Shown one piece after another: positions 37,658 through 46,885 of a stretch of 64,000 nucleotides of DNA. Origin of the DNA: an uncultured Clostridia bacterium (GTDB lineage Bacteria > Bacillota > Clostridia > UBA1381); the NCBI GenBank assembly GCA_944393255.1, contig CALXZP010000056.1, positions 1 to 64,000 on the forward strand, written 5' to 3'. How positions within the stretch are numbered: the first letter of the stretch is position 1; every line of letters begins with the position of its first letter. The position numbers were made by a program, and so were the translations under genes. The notes beneath the pieces are model-generated. The model was not told the DNA's origin. It searched no databases and was given only the letters and a program-made list of their open reading frames with translations.

Positions 37658-37978
37658 TCAGGTGGAACGGGGCTGTTTCAGGTCAAGCAGGATATCGACT
37701 GCCTTCTGCAGATCGGCTTTCATGCGGTAGCTCTTTATGAGCTGTTTTTCGTGTTCGCTGAACTCGCCGGGGTCGAGCCGGACGTCGAGCAGCTCCGACG
37801 GAGAGACCTCAAGCGCCTCGCATATAGATTTGAGAATATCCACATCGGGGCGGTTGATGCCCTGTTCCCAGTTAGATACTCTTGAATTTGAAACTCCTAT
37901 TTTTTCGGCAAATTCCTTTTGCGTATAATGTTTTTTTTCACGATATTGTCTGATCCGGTCTCCGATCTTATAAGCCAT
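37658..37978 (-). CDS. XRE-family transcriptional regulator
   Basis: 106 residues. Helix-turn-helix near the N-terminus (YTQKEFAEKIGVSNSRVSNWEQG in part: QKEFAEKIGVSNSRVSN). C-terminal half contains a helical tail with no known domain. ATG 37978 has AGAGGTGATCAG upstream; a longer start is rejected. Direct repeats ATCAAGAAAA at 38032 and 38091 flank the divergent promoters and could be its operators. Confidence 0.88.
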   Translation of the reverse strand: MAYKIGDRIRQYREKKHYTQKEFAEKIGVSNSRVSNWEQGINRPDVDILKSICEALEVSPSELLDVRLDPGEFSEHEKQLIKSYRMKADLQKAVDILLDLKQPRST

Positions 37979-37996
37979 CTGATCACCTCTTTTAAG

Positions 37997-38025
37997 ATTA
38001 TACAGCGAATTTCTCAAAAAGTCAA
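37997..38025 (-). promoter_or_regulatory. Promoter of the XRE gene
   Basis: Minus strand: TTGACT, 17-bp spacer, TATAAT. It is back-to-back with a plus-strand promoter at 38056. Confidence 0.75.
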
Positions 38026-38031
38026 TTAAAA

Positions 38032-38100
38032 ATCAAGAAAATCTAAAATTATATATTGACAATAAAGAAATGCTGGTATATAATATAAAATATCAAGAAA
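38032..38100. promoter_or_regulatory. Divergent control region with repeated ATCAAGAAAA
   Basis: Two direct copies of ATCAAGAAAA (38032-38041 and 38091-38100) flank a plus-strand promoter (TTGACA 38056-38061, 17 bp, TATAAT 38079-38084). A candidate binding site for the neighbouring XRE protein. Confidence 0.5.
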
Positions 38101-38121
38101 AACTGTATTACGGGGGCGGAT

Positions 38122-38319
38122 ATGATGCTTGTTCATCAAAAAATACAGAAGTACATAACAGAGCACAGGATACCGCAGGCGTACATAGCCGAGCAGTGCG
38201 GTATTTCAGAGGACATATTCAATGCGATGCTGCCGGTGCAAATACTTACACGGAGGAAGTGTCCTATTCCGAGCTGGGCTTGGGGGATAACAATTCCGCT
38301 CTGGCGTTCAAAAAATAAA
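38122..38319 (+). pseudogene. Remnant of a small HTH gene
   Basis: The first about 37 codons read as a Cro/XRE helix-turn-helix start (HQKIQKYITEHRIPQAYIAEQ, then CGISEDIFNAML), then the frame no longer matches and another frame carries GLGDNNSALAFKK to a stop at 38316. It looks like joined gene pieces rather than a working gene. A good promoter lies upstream. Confidence 0.55.
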
Positions 38320-38441
38320 AACATGCCGCCGGCTAACGCCTTGATATCATGAACGGCGTCCCGGACGCAGATACCGTCGCGCTTGATCCTTACAGCGCGA
38401 ATATCCGCATAGGCGTGCATATAGAACAAAAAAAGCAGTAA
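38320..38441 (+). pseudogene. Duplicated 3' fragment of the sseB-like gene
   Basis: 122 nt closely matching 37476-37598. From about 38340 the frame gives DIMNGVPDADTVALDPYSAN and IRIGVHIEQKKQ then stop, against NIMKGIPDVDTFALNPYSAN and IRIGVNIEQKKQ in the parent. A 1-nt deletion near the start of the fragment breaks the frame. Followed by its own terminator. Confidence 0.85.
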
Positions 38442-38449
38442 AGCATATA

Positions 38450-38492
38450 AAAAGTCCGCCCTGTGCCCGATCGGCTCTGGCGGACTTTTGTT
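38450..38492 (+). terminator. Terminator after the duplicated fragment
   Basis: AAAAGTCCGCC/GGCGGACTTTT stem then TGTTCG; the perfect arms resemble the parent's terminator in style, not in sequence. Confidence 0.75.
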
Positions 38493-38565
38493 CGTTTTTT
38501 AGCTGTTGACAGACTGCCGTCCTGCGGACGCTCTGTATTTGCCGGAGATATTTATATACGGTATA

Positions 38566-38955
38566 TCACCGCACATTCTTAAGAAATCTTATATCAGCCT
38601 CAAGCAGGTTAAGTCTGATCTCTGTCATCTCCTGCTTTGTGCGTATGCTTTCTACGACCTTCTTGAGATCGCAGTATTGCTCCGACTGTACTCCGTGCGC
38701 TTCGGCAATGACCATAATATTGCGGTTGGTCTCTGTCTCCACCAGCATGTGCAGATCGTGGATAGCCTGACCGTTTTTGATGATGTCGCTTTGAGCGTTG
38801 GAAATATCATTCTTCATATTGACGATATCGCTCTTCATATTGGAGATATCACTCTTCATATTGGAGATACCGCTTTGTATATTGACAATATCGCTCTGCA
38901 TACTGTCCATTTTGGATAATAGCATCTCAAACATTTCTTTTATCTCGCTGTCCAT
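38566..38955 (-). CDS. Heptad-repeat coiled-coil protein
   Basis: 129 residues. Seven consecutive heptads in the N-terminal half follow the pattern MxSDISN (about residues 18-66), a clear coiled coil encoded by 21-bp repeats, followed by a helical C-terminal half. No signal or membrane segment. Function unknown; such repeats expand and shrink readily. ATG 38955 has AAAGGATATAATACT upstream. Confidence 0.75.
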   Translation of the reverse strand: MDSEIKEMFEMLLSKMDSMQSDIVNIQSGISNMKSDISNMKSDIVNMKNDISNAQSDIIKNGQAIHDLHMLVETETNRNIMVIAEAHGVQSEQYCDLKKVVESIRTKQEMTEIRLNLLEADIRFLKNVR

Positions 38956-39092
38956 AGTATTATATCCTTTCATAAAACCTTAAAAAAGAGAAACAGTCGG
39001 GACAATACAGATACTGTCCGGTCTTATATACCTATCTTATCACATATGGAGTGTAAATGCAACTGTTTTTCAGAAAAAGAGCATCCGCCTTT

Positions 39093-39530
39093 TTATCGTA
39101 CGGCGGCGTACAGGATGCTTTTTGCGTTTATGTACCGTCTGCGCAGAGCGAGGATATGTTCGGTCGTTTCGGGGCAGCGGGTCTCGTCAAGGTTGTGCTC
39201 GATGTCGGCGAGCTTCACCCTTGCGGCGACCGGGTCGGACGCCAGACGCTTTATGTAATCCTCGTAGGGCATCGACTTGTCGCGCGTGAGCAGGCGCAGC
39301 GGCTCGATGATATCGCTGCCGAAGCCGAATATCGCGAGATCCTCAAAGGTGTACTTCGAGTCCTCGACAACGTCGTGCAGCAGCGCTATGACTGTCGTTC
39401 TTTCATCCTCCATCTGCTCCGCTATGTGGAACGGATGGAAAACGTACGGTACGCCGCCGAGGTCGGACTGATCCTTGTGCGCGTCGTAGGCGATACGCAT
39501 GGCGAGCCGTGTAAGTTTTGTATAGAGCAT
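39093..39530 (-). CDS. HD-domain phosphohydrolase, MESH1-like
   Basis: 145 residues. Single HD domain resembling the hydrolase half of RelA/SpoT: YVFHPFHIAE (first His), ALLHDVVEDS (HD) and KLADIEHNLDE (distal Asp and Asn). No synthetase half. Plausibly hydrolyses (p)ppGpp or a related nucleotide. Follows the zinc transporter on the minus strand after a 111-bp gap containing a GGGACAG/CTGTCCC hairpin. Confidence 0.85.
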   Translation of the reverse strand: MLYTKLTRLAMRIAYDAHKDQSDLGGVPYVFHPFHIAEQMEDERTTVIALLHDVVEDSKYTFEDLAIFGFGSDIIEPLRLLTRDKSMPYEDYIKRLASDPVAARVKLADIEHNLDETRCPETTEHILALRRRYINAKSILYAAVR

Positions 39531-39641
39531 ATTATCACCCGTAAGCCTTTCGATATCCTGTTCGGGACAGGCCGCTGCGGCAGAACGCTGTCCCTGTATG
39601 CAGATATTGCCGTTTGCCGCAGACGGCTTTTCGGGACGAAG

Positions 39642-40442
39642 CTATTTTCTCTTTTTCAGAAGCGCCGCCGCCGCGAGCACAGCCGTTCCTATGAGCACTA
39701 TCGTGCCTCCGGGACGCAGATCGAAATAATACGATATGAAAAGTCCGGATATAGTGAACAGCTCCGCAAAGACTATCGACCGCGCCAGCGTTCCGCGGTA
39801 GCTTCCGGAAACGAGCATTGCCGCCGCGGTGGGTATCACCAGCAGCGACGATATCATCAGCGCGCCGACTATCCTTGACGCGACTGAGACCGTGAGCGCA
39901 GTCAGCAGCATCAGAACGAAGTTTACCGCCTTTACGGGTATGCCGCACAGTCCGGCGGCTTCCTCGTCGAAGGTGATGGCGAATATCTCCTTGTACAAAA
40001 GCAGGGTAACGCCTATTATAACGGCGCAGAGGATGACCGTGAGTATAAGCTCGAAATCGGATATGGCGACGATAGAGCCGAACATGAAGCTGCTTATGTT
40101 CGCCGAGCCGTTTTTTATAAATCCGGAAAGCACTGCGGTAAGTCCGATCCCGGCGGACATTACTATTACGGTGGCTATCTCCGAATACGAGCCGAACCGC
40201 TTCCTCAGCCCCTCTATGCCGAACACGGCGGCTACGGAGAACAGCACCGCCCCGATTATCGGGTTTATGCCTATTAGCAGTCCGAACGCTATACCGCCGA
40301 GCGCCGAATGCGAGGCGGCGTCGCCTATGGCGGAGAACCGCTTCAAAACTATCGGCAGACCTATGCACGGCGCGGCTGCGGCGATGAGCACCGCTGCGGC
40401 GAACGCCTTGAGCATAAAGCTGTATGCGAAAATGTTATCCAT
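39642..40442 (-). CDS. znuB: Zinc ABC transporter, permease
   Basis: 266 residues, eight or nine hydrophobic helices of the ABC-3 family. GDAASHSALGGIAFG near residues 43-57 is the family signature. Pairs with the ATPase upstream; its ATG (40442) overlaps the ATPase stop region. The metal (Zn or Mn) is inferred from the family and from the substrate protein. Confidence 0.9.
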   Translation of the reverse strand: MDNIFAYSFMLKAFAAAVLIAAAAPCIGLPIVLKRFSAIGDAASHSALGGIAFGLLIGINPIIGAVLFSVAAVFGIEGLRKRFGSYSEIATVIVMSAGIGLTAVLSGFIKNGSANISSFMFGSIVAISDFELILTVILCAVIIGVTLLLYKEIFAITFDEEAAGLCGIPVKAVNFVLMLLTALTVSVASRIVGALMISSLLVIPTAAAMLVSGSYRGTLARSIVFAELFTISGLFISYYFDLRPGGTIVLIGTAVLAAAALLKKRK

Positions 40443-41169
40443 GCTTGTGCACCCTCTTTCCGGCGAGAATACTCGATACCCGTTCAAGCGACAGGTCGGA
40501 CCTGTTCACAAATTCCTCATAGCCGTGCTCACAGAAGATGAGCAGCTTGTCTGCGGCATCAAGGAGAGCGGGGGTATCGTGGTTGGTCATTATCATAGTT
40601 ATCCCGCCGCTGTTCAGCTTTTTGATTATCGACATTATCTCCCGTACCGACGCCGCGTCTATCCCAACGGTCGGTTCGTCCATCAGCAGCAGCTCCGGCT
40701 CCGAAACGAGCGCGCGCGCGATGAACACACGCTGCTGCTGTCCGCCGGAAAGCGAACCGATGAGCTTGTCTTTATATTCGGTCATGCCTACGAGCGCAAG
40801 GGCGTGTTCCGCCCTTGCGTTATCCTCCTTGGTATACCGTCTGAAAAGTCCCTTTGATGAAAACAGGTTCGCCCTCACCACCTCAAGTACGGTCGCGGGG
40901 AAATCGCTGTTGAAGGAATTGGCCTTCTGCGAAACGTAGCCTATGCGGCTGCGCACCCTTGAGAGCTCCGTACCGAACAGCGTTATCCTTCCCGCATCGT
41001 ACGGCAGCAGACCGAGTATGAGCTTTATGAGCGTGGATTTGCCCGCGCCGTTCGCGCCGATTATCCCGAGGAAATCGCCCTTGTAAAGCGTGAAGTTCAC
41101 GTTTTTGAGAACTGCCGTGTCGGGATATTCAAAGGTGAGGTTTTCTACGCGTATTATCTCTTCATTCAT
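40435..41169 (-). CDS. znuC: Zinc ABC transporter, ATP-binding protein
   Basis: 244 residues. Walker A GANGAGKSTL, signature LSGGQQQRV, Walker B LLLMDEPT, and a switch His in TNHDT. Energises metal import with znuB and znuA. RBS GAAAGGATATC lies just outside repeat copy 2, which starts 18 bp upstream of this start. Confidence 0.95.
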   Translation of the reverse strand: MNEEIIRVENLTFEYPDTAVLKNVNFTLYKGDFLGIIGANGAGKSTLIKLILGLLPYDAGRITLFGTELSRVRSRIGYVSQKANSFNSDFPATVLEVVRANLFSSKGLFRRYTKEDNARAEHALALVGMTEYKDKLIGSLSGGQQQRVFIARALVSEPELLLMDEPTVGIDAASVREIMSIIKKLNSGGITMIMTNHDTPALLDAADKLLIFCEHGYEEFVNRSDLSLERVSSILAGKRVHKHG

Positions 41170-41186
41170 TCAGATATCCTTTCATC

Positions 41187-41441
41187 GGGCTGTAGCAAAA
41201 TGCACAGACCGCATAAAGCGAAAAAGTAAAGCAGTTAAGCCGTTTGCGGCATAGATTACCAATAATTTAATGCAGAAATTTTCATTTATATGAAAATTTC
41301 AAGATAAAATTCGCTTTATGCTACGAACGAAACTCACCCTCGACGTACCAGCGTACGCCTTCGGGCAAGGGGCTAATGCCATTCCCCGAATGGCATTAGC
41401 CCTTCGTTTCGTCCGTTCTGCACTATTTTTCTAAAGCCCCC
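41187..41441 (+). repeat. Interspersed ~255-bp palindromic element, copy 2
   Basis: About 90 per cent like copy 3 by eye. Its 3' hairpin arms read GGCTAATGCCATTC/GAATGGCATTAGCC, fully paired, differing from both other copies at paired positions. It sits between znuA and znuC, in the opposite orientation to the zinc genes. Together with palindrome B it fills the 317-bp gap between them. Confidence 0.92.
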
Positions 41442-41477
41442 GAGGCTGTTGCAAACTCACAGAGTTTTGCAACAGCT
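41442..41477. terminator. Palindrome B next to repeat copy 2
   Basis: GAGGCTGTTGCAAACTC-ACA-GAGTTTTGCAACAGC; strong stem, but with no T-run on the plus-strand side. On the minus strand it lies right after znuA and could end or weaken transcription into znuC. Confidence 0.7.
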
Positions 41478-41486
41478 GCCTGTGTT

Positions 41487-42353
41487 TCAGCTCAGCGCCG
41501 TTTTGAGCGCTTCAAGATTTTCGTACATTACGGTGAAATAATCCTTATCCTCGGCGCTGCCCTCGAACGGGTCGAGAACGAGCACGCCGCAGCCCGTATC
41601 GGCGGCGATCGTGTCAACGATGCTGCTTGACGAGAGCGGCTCGGTGAAGATGTATCCCACGCCGTTCGTCTCTATAAAATCCTCTATCTCCGCCATCCGC
41701 GTCGGGGTGGGATCGTCGGCATTATCGACTCCGTTTATGCCCATCTGTATCAGTCCGTACGCGTCGCACAGGTTCATATACGCCTCGTGCGAGGTGATGA
41801 TGACGTGCGAGGCAAAGCTCTCCGCAGCCGCCTTGTAGTCGCCGTCGAGCTTTTCCGTTTTTTCGCGGCATTCGCCGAGCCGTTCGGCGTAATAGCCGCC
41901 GTTATCGGGGTCGGCGGCCGTCAGTGCGTCCGCTATCGCCTCCATCTGCGCGTATGCGTTCTCCGGATCAAGCCACACGTGGGGATCGTAGTTTTCCGTT
42001 ACGTTCGGCACGTCCGCAGAGGTCTCGGCAGCAATAACGCCGCTGTCCGAAAGCGTTTCGGTAACTGAGTCTGTCCACGGCTCCATGCTCATTCCGCTGT
42101 ATATGAACACGTCAGCCTCCGTGAGCCTTGCCATTTCCGCGGCGGTCGGCTCAAAGTCGTGCGGCTCCGTGCCCGCCGGACAGATGTTGTATACGTCCGC
42201 TCTGTCGCCGGCTATCATGCGGGTGAGGTCGTACATAGCGTAAAACGAGGTGTAGACCTGTATTTTATCGCTGCCGCCGCGCTCCGCCGCGGGAGCGCAC
42301 GAGGCGAGCATTGCCGCGGCTGCCGCCGCAGCCAATATCCTTATATGCTTCAT
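41487..42353 (-). CDS. znuA: Zinc ABC transporter, substrate-binding lipoprotein
   Basis: 288 residues of cluster A-I. Lipoprotein signal with LASC box (Cys19). Metal-binding His are seen in TEPHDFEP, DPHVWLDP and ITSHEAY, with a C-terminal Asp/Glu. Lacks the His-rich loop of many ZnuA proteins. RBS AAGGAGAAT. Downstream of polA on the minus strand; no Zur box recognised in the 72-bp gap. Confidence 0.93.
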   Translation of the reverse strand: MKHIRILAAAAAAAMLASCAPAAERGGSDKIQVYTSFYAMYDLTRMIAGDRADVYNICPAGTEPHDFEPTAAEMARLTEADVFIYSGMSMEPWTDSVTETLSDSGVIAAETSADVPNVTENYDPHVWLDPENAYAQMEAIADALTAADPDNGGYYAERLGECREKTEKLDGDYKAAAESFASHVIITSHEAYMNLCDAYGLIQMGINGVDNADDPTPTRMAEIEDFIETNGVGYIFTEPLSSSSIVDTIAADTGCGVLVLDPFEGSAEDKDYFTVMYENLEALKTALS

Positions 42354-42425
42354 TATATTCTCCTTATTTCTATCGTTATTCGGGTCATGCGAAACATCCG
42401 TTCCCCGACCGTCCGCCGCCGGGCT

Positions 42426-45071
42426 TTATTTCGCGTCGTACCAGCTTGCGCCCTCCGCCATGTCTATCGTGAGCGGAACGGCAAGCTCCGCCGCGCCCTC
42501 CATCTCCTGCTTCAGTATCTCTCTTACCCTTTCGGCCTCGTTCACCGGCGCTTCTATGATAAGCTCGTCGTGCACCTGCAATATGAGCTTTGCTTCGAGC
42601 TTCTCTTCACTCAGCCGTTTGTATACGCGCACCATGGCGAGCTTTATGATGTCCGCCGCGCTGCCCTGAACGGGCGTGTTCATCGCGGCGCGTTCGCCGA
42701 ACTGGCGGAGCGGAGCCTGCGATGACCGAAGCTCCGGGATGTACCGGATCCTGTTCATGATGGTCTTTACATAGCCGTGCTCGTGCGCAAATTCCTTTTC
42801 GCTGTCGAGGTATTTCCTGACGCTGCTGTATTTGCTGAAATAATCCGTCATATACTGCTTAGCCTGCCTGTAGGTTATGCCCAGATCCTGCGCGAGCGTG
42901 TATTCGCCCATGCCGTAGATGATGCCGAAATTTATCGCCTTTGCGCTGCTGCGCTGCTCCTTGGTCAGTTTGTCTGTCGGTATATTCAGTATCCTTGACG
43001 CGGTCACCGCGTGGATGTCCGCTCCGTTTTTAAACGCCTCTATCATCGTCTCGTCCTGCGAGAGGTGCGCGAGGATGCGCAGCTCTATCTGCGAATAGTC
43101 AGCGTCTATAAGAACGCAGCCCTCCTTGGCGATGAACATTTTCCTCAGCTCTCTGCCAAGCTCCGTCCGCGTCGGGATATTCTGCAGATTCGGCTCCGCC
43201 GAGCTGAGCCGCCCGGTGACCGTTGCTGTCTGGTTGAATATCGAATGTATCCGGTGCGTTGCGGGGTCAACGAGCGCGGTCAGACCGTCGCAGTAGGTGG
43301 ATTTCAGCTTCGAGTACGTCCGGTAATCGAGGATGTTCCTGATTATCGGGTCTTCCCATTTCAGCTTTTCGAGTATCTCCGCCTTTGTGGAGTAGCCGTT
43401 CTTGGTCTTTTTGCCGCCGGGAAGCCCGAGCTTTTCAAACAGGATGACGCCGAGCTGCTTCGGTGAATTTATATTAAAGGTCTCTCCGGCTCTTTCGTAT
43501 ATCTCCGTCTCCAGCGCCTCGATGCGCTCAGAGAGCATTGAACCGAACCGCGCGATCTCCTCGGTATCGAGACGGAACCCGAGTATCTGCATCGAGGCGA
43601 GCGTTTCTATAAGCGGCAGTTCCACCTCGTAGTAAAGAAAATGCTGTCCGTTTTTTTCGATAAGCTCCGAAAGCAGCCTTTGCAGCTCGAATATTATCAG
43701 CGCGTATCTGCCGTTGAGGTCGGAGCTCTTTTCATCATCAAAAAGCGACAGCTGGGCGCGGTCGGCGTTCTCTATATATATCCCGAGATAGCCGGACGCG
43801 ATACTGTCCACATCGTAGGTCTTGGACGGATCGGTGAGGTAGGCGGCTATGGCGCAGTCGAAGGCAATGCCCTTTATCTCGGCTCTGCCGTGGAGGGACA
43901 CCAGGGCGTCCTTTATCCCGCAGACGTATTTTTTTACGCCCGCGTCCGCGAGCACGCCGCCGAGCGCGTTTATTATATCCCCGTCCGTGAGCGCGGGATC
44001 GGTATAGTACGCCGTTTCGCCGTCGGATACCGCCGCGCCGGATACCGCGCCGCCGTGTATATCGAGGTAGACGGAAATAACGCCGCCCAGCCCCTCAGCC
44101 GCCGCTTTGAGCTCCTCCGGTGAGGATAAGCAAACGAGCTTTTTCGAGTCGAAAAAGCCGGTATCGCCCGCGACCGTGACTGTGTCGTCCGGCGTAAGCT
44201 CCATGCGCTTGATGGTGCTCTTGAGTCCGAGCCGCAGAAGCAGATTGTAAAGCTCCGGACCGCAGCCGGAAAAGCCGCCGCCGAACGCGCCGGAGTCGAT
44301 GTCTATATCTATCGGAACGCGGAGGTCTATCCTTGAGAGCTCCTTGCTCAGGAACGCGTTGTCCCTGCCGTCTCTGAGCTTGTTTTTTATCCGTGCCGTA
44401 ACGTCTATGCTGTCGAGGTTGTCGTATATATATTCTATAGAGGAATACTGTGCGATGAGCTTTGAAGCCGTTTTCTCGCCGATCCCCGCCACGCCGGGGA
44501 TATTGTCCGATGTATCGCCCATGAGCGCCTTCACGTCCACAAATTCGGCGGGCGTTACCCCGTATTTGTCCTTCACGGCCTGCTCGTTATACAGCTCGGT
44601 AACGGTGTGCCCCGCCTTTGTGGAGGTCAGGATAACGGTCGTGCCGTTATCGGCAAGCTGGAGGTCGTCGCGGTCGCCGGTGGCGATGAGACATTCAAGC
44701 GAGCGCTCGCCGCAGACGCGCGATACCGTTCCTATGATATCGTCGGCCTCATAGCCCTCAAGCTGTAATATCGGTATGTTCATAAGCCCGAGCAGCTCTT
44801 TTGCCACGGGCATCTGCGCCGCAAGCTCTTCGGGCATGCCCTTTCTGTTCGCCTTATAGCCGCTGTACATCTTATGCCGGAAGGTGGGAGCCTTGAGGTC
44901 GAATGCGGCGAATATATAGTCCGGCCGGTGGTCGTTTATAAGCTTTATAAGGATATTGAGAAATCCGTAAACAGCGTTTGTGGGAGTGCCGTCCGGCGCG
45001 CTCAGCGCACGGATACCGTAAAAGGCTCTGTTTAAAATACTGTTGGAATCCAGCACAAGAAGTTTCTTCAT
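42426..45071 (-). CDS. polA: DNA polymerase I
   Basis: 881 residues. 5'-nuclease domain (1-300, YSGYKANR, ATGDRDDLQL, GDTSDNIPGV), a central domain and the polymerase domain (DADYSQIELRILAHLS, KAINFGIIYGM, LQVHDELIIE). The 3'-5' exonuclease metal motif is absent: the position of DxE reads YLDIHGG, so proofreading is probably lost, as in Bacillus. RBS CGGAGGAGCGA. Confidence 0.97.
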   Translation of the reverse strand: MKKLLVLDSNSILNRAFYGIRALSAPDGTPTNAVYGFLNILIKLINDHRPDYIFAAFDLKAPTFRHKMYSGYKANRKGMPEELAAQMPVAKELLGLMNIPILQLEGYEADDIIGTVSRVCGERSLECLIATGDRDDLQLADNGTTVILTSTKAGHTVTELYNEQAVKDKYGVTPAEFVDVKALMGDTSDNIPGVAGIGEKTASKLIAQYSSIEYIYDNLDSIDVTARIKNKLRDGRDNAFLSKELSRIDLRVPIDIDIDSGAFGGGFSGCGPELYNLLLRLGLKSTIKRMELTPDDTVTVAGDTGFFDSKKLVCLSSPEELKAAAEGLGGVISVYLDIHGGAVSGAAVSDGETAYYTDPALTDGDIINALGGVLADAGVKKYVCGIKDALVSLHGRAEIKGIAFDCAIAAYLTDPSKTYDVDSIASGYLGIYIENADRAQLSLFDDEKSSDLNGRYALIIFELQRLLSELIEKNGQHFLYYEVELPLIETLASMQILGFRLDTEEIARFGSMLSERIEALETEIYERAGETFNINSPKQLGVILFEKLGLPGGKKTKNGYSTKAEILEKLKWEDPIIRNILDYRTYSKLKSTYCDGLTALVDPATHRIHSIFNQTATVTGRLSSAEPNLQNIPTRTELGRELRKMFIAKEGCVLIDADYSQIELRILAHLSQDETMIEAFKNGADIHAVTASRILNIPTDKLTKEQRSSAKAINFGIIYGMGEYTLAQDLGITYRQAKQYMTDYFSKYSSVRKYLDSEKEFAHEHGYVKTIMNRIRYIPELRSSQAPLRQFGERAAMNTPVQGSAADIIKLAMVRVYKRLSEEKLEAKLILQVHDELIIEAPVNEAERVREILKQEMEGAAELAVPLTIDMAEGASWYDAK

Positions 45072-45151
45072 TATAAAATATCGCTCCTCCGATGATCGAA
45101 TTTAAACGCGCCGCCGCAAAAGCCGTTCGGCGGCTTTGTTTCCTATTATGT

Positions 45152-45180
45152 ATTATACCACAACCTGCGCGGATATGCAA
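45152..45180 (-). promoter_or_regulatory. Promoter of polA
   Basis: Minus strand: TTGCAT, 17-bp spacer, TATAAT. Confidence 0.75.
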
Positions 45181-45463
45181 GATATTATGACCGTGCATTT
45201 TTCTTTCAAATTCGGTTTACTTTTTATTCATAAAAAGTATTTATTTTATTTACATGAAGGTAATACCAGTGTAATAAGTCCGTGTTATCATATAATCACA
45301 ATAAAGATAAGGGCAGGACGGAGACGGAACGCTGAAAACAAACGGGTCTGATATGTATAGACCGTTCGGAAAACGGCAATGATCCTATAGGATACGTTTC
45401 GCGGCCGGGCCGGATAAGAGCTTTCCTAAATAATTAATAAATAAGAAGGCAGGCAGCTGTTTT

Positions 45464-45492
45464 GACAAAGAGCAGCCGTCCTTATATGGATT
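45464..45492 (+). promoter_or_regulatory. Possible htrA promoter
   Basis: TTGACA, 17-bp spacer, then TATGGA; the -10 is poor and the distance to the start codon short, so this is tentative. Confidence 0.4.
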
Positions 45493-45515
45493 AATTCGGA
45501 GGAGGAAGATTTTTT

Positions 45516-46748
45516 ATGAAACGGTATCCATACAGCGACTCTACGGACGTTGTTATTTACAATGGTAATGATAATAAAAAGAAGAAGAGAGAAAAGAAGC
45601 AGAGACCATGGGTCATAGCGGTCTCATCGGCGCTGGCGGCAAGCGTTTTCACAATGGGCATAACGTTCGGAGTGCAGGCGCTAAGCGGCGGCAAGGCTCC
45701 GCAGCTTGACACTTCCACGGCCGGAGCTTCAAGCTCAAACGTTGTAGCCTCGGCGGCGGTGACTGCGAGCTATACGGACGAGACCGGCAAAACGGTGCTT
45801 TCGATACCGGAAATAGCCGCAAAGGTCGGCCCCTCGGTAGTCGGAGTTATAAACAAGACCACGGTAAAAACCCCGCAGTATTGGGATCCGTGGAGCGGAA
45901 GATATTATTACAACCAGGATACTCAGCAGGAGGGCGAGACTGTAGAGCAGGGCTCCGGCTCGGGTATCATCATAAGCGAGGACGGATATATAGCGACTAA
46001 CCAGCACGTTATCGACGGCGCGACCGAGGTCGAGGTAATACTCAACACGGGCACGACGTACAAGGCGGAGATAGTAGGTCAGGATGAAAAGACAGACCTT
46101 GCGGTGCTCAAGATAACGCCGGAAAACGAGACGCTTACTCCGGCGGTGCTCGGCGATTCGACTACCGTTGAGGTGGGAGAGCTTGCAGTCGCGATAGGCA
46201 ATCCGATGGGAATGGAATTCTCCGGTTCTGTAACGGCGGGAATAATCAGCGCCGTGAACAGGACGATGACTATAGATAACAGAACGTACAATCTTTTGCA
46301 GACCGACGCTGCGATAAACAGCGGTAACTCGGGCGGCGCGCTCATCAATCAGTACGGCGAGGTCGTCGGGATAAATTCGGTCAAGCTCTCATCGACGGGA
46401 GTTGAGGGAATGAGCTTTGCTATAGCCATATCTGAGGCGAAGCCGATACTGAACGACCTTATGGAGTCGGGTCATGTAACGGGCAGACCGATAGTCGGCA
46501 TAAGCATAACGGAGACAAGATACGGTCTGTTCATAAGCGGTATCACAGAGGGCAGCGGCGCAGAGGCTGCGGGGCTGCAGGTGAACGATATGATCCTTGA
46601 AGTGGATGGGCAGAAGGTAAGCTCAACTTCGGAGATCAACGAGATCCGCGATGAAAAGAAGCCGGGAGACTACCTCACGTTCAAGGTGCTCAGAGACAGC
46701 AGCACGATGGACGTTCAGGTACAGCTTACCGAAGATTCCGGCAATTGA
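45516..46748 (+). CDS. htrA: HtrA/DegP-family serine protease with PDZ domain
   Basis: 410 residues. Basic cytoplasmic N-terminus, one membrane anchor (about 32-55), then a trypsin-like protease with triad His164 (TNQHVIDG), Asp194 (KTDLAVL) and Ser272 (NSGNSGGAL), then one PDZ domain (about 315-400). Degrades misfolded envelope proteins. RBS GGAGGAGG. Monocistronic. Confidence 0.96.
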   Translation: MKRYPYSDSTDVVIYNGNDNKKKKREKKQRPWVIAVSSALAASVFTMGITFGVQALSGGKAPQLDTSTAGASSSNVVASAAVTASYTDETGKTVLSIPEIAAKVGPSVVGVINKTTVKTPQYWDPWSGRYYYNQDTQQEGETVEQGSGSGIIISEDGYIATNQHVIDGATEVEVILNTGTTYKAEIVGQDEKTDLAVLKITPENETLTPAVLGDSTTVEVGELAVAIGNPMGMEFSGSVTAGIISAVNRTMTIDNRTYNLLQTDAAINSGNSGGALINQYGEVVGINSVKLSSTGVEGMSFAIAISEAKPILNDLMESGHVTGRPIVGISITETRYGLFISGITEGSGAEAAGLQVNDMILEVDGQKVSSTSEINEIRDEKKPGDYLTFKVLRDSSTMDVQVQLTEDSGN

Positions 46749-46849
46749 CACAGCATTACAGTTACTTTTGAGGGCTGTTGATACAGCCAATACCATCCTT
46801 TTTTTCATATACCCTTGCCTCGGAACGGGCAAGGGTCCCCCCAAAATCG

Positions 46850-46885
46850 CGAAACGCGCCTCGATCCCCGGCGCGTTTCGTTTTT
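46850..46885 (+). terminator. Terminator after htrA
   Basis: CGAAACGCGCC/GGCGCGTTTCG stem, 9-nt loop, TTTTTA. Confidence 0.9.

Larger units (their letters stand above)
45072..45515. other. Gene-free stretch between polA and htrA
   Basis: Contains the polA promoter (45152-45180), an AT-rich stretch and a candidate htrA promoter (TTGACA at 45464). No gene, RNA or repeat was recognised in it. The 5' leader of htrA may be long. Confidence 0.6.

Noticed and set aside
38800..38900. CRISPR-like repeats in the heptad-repeat gene
   Set aside because: The 21-bp units are continuous without spacers and encode heptads.
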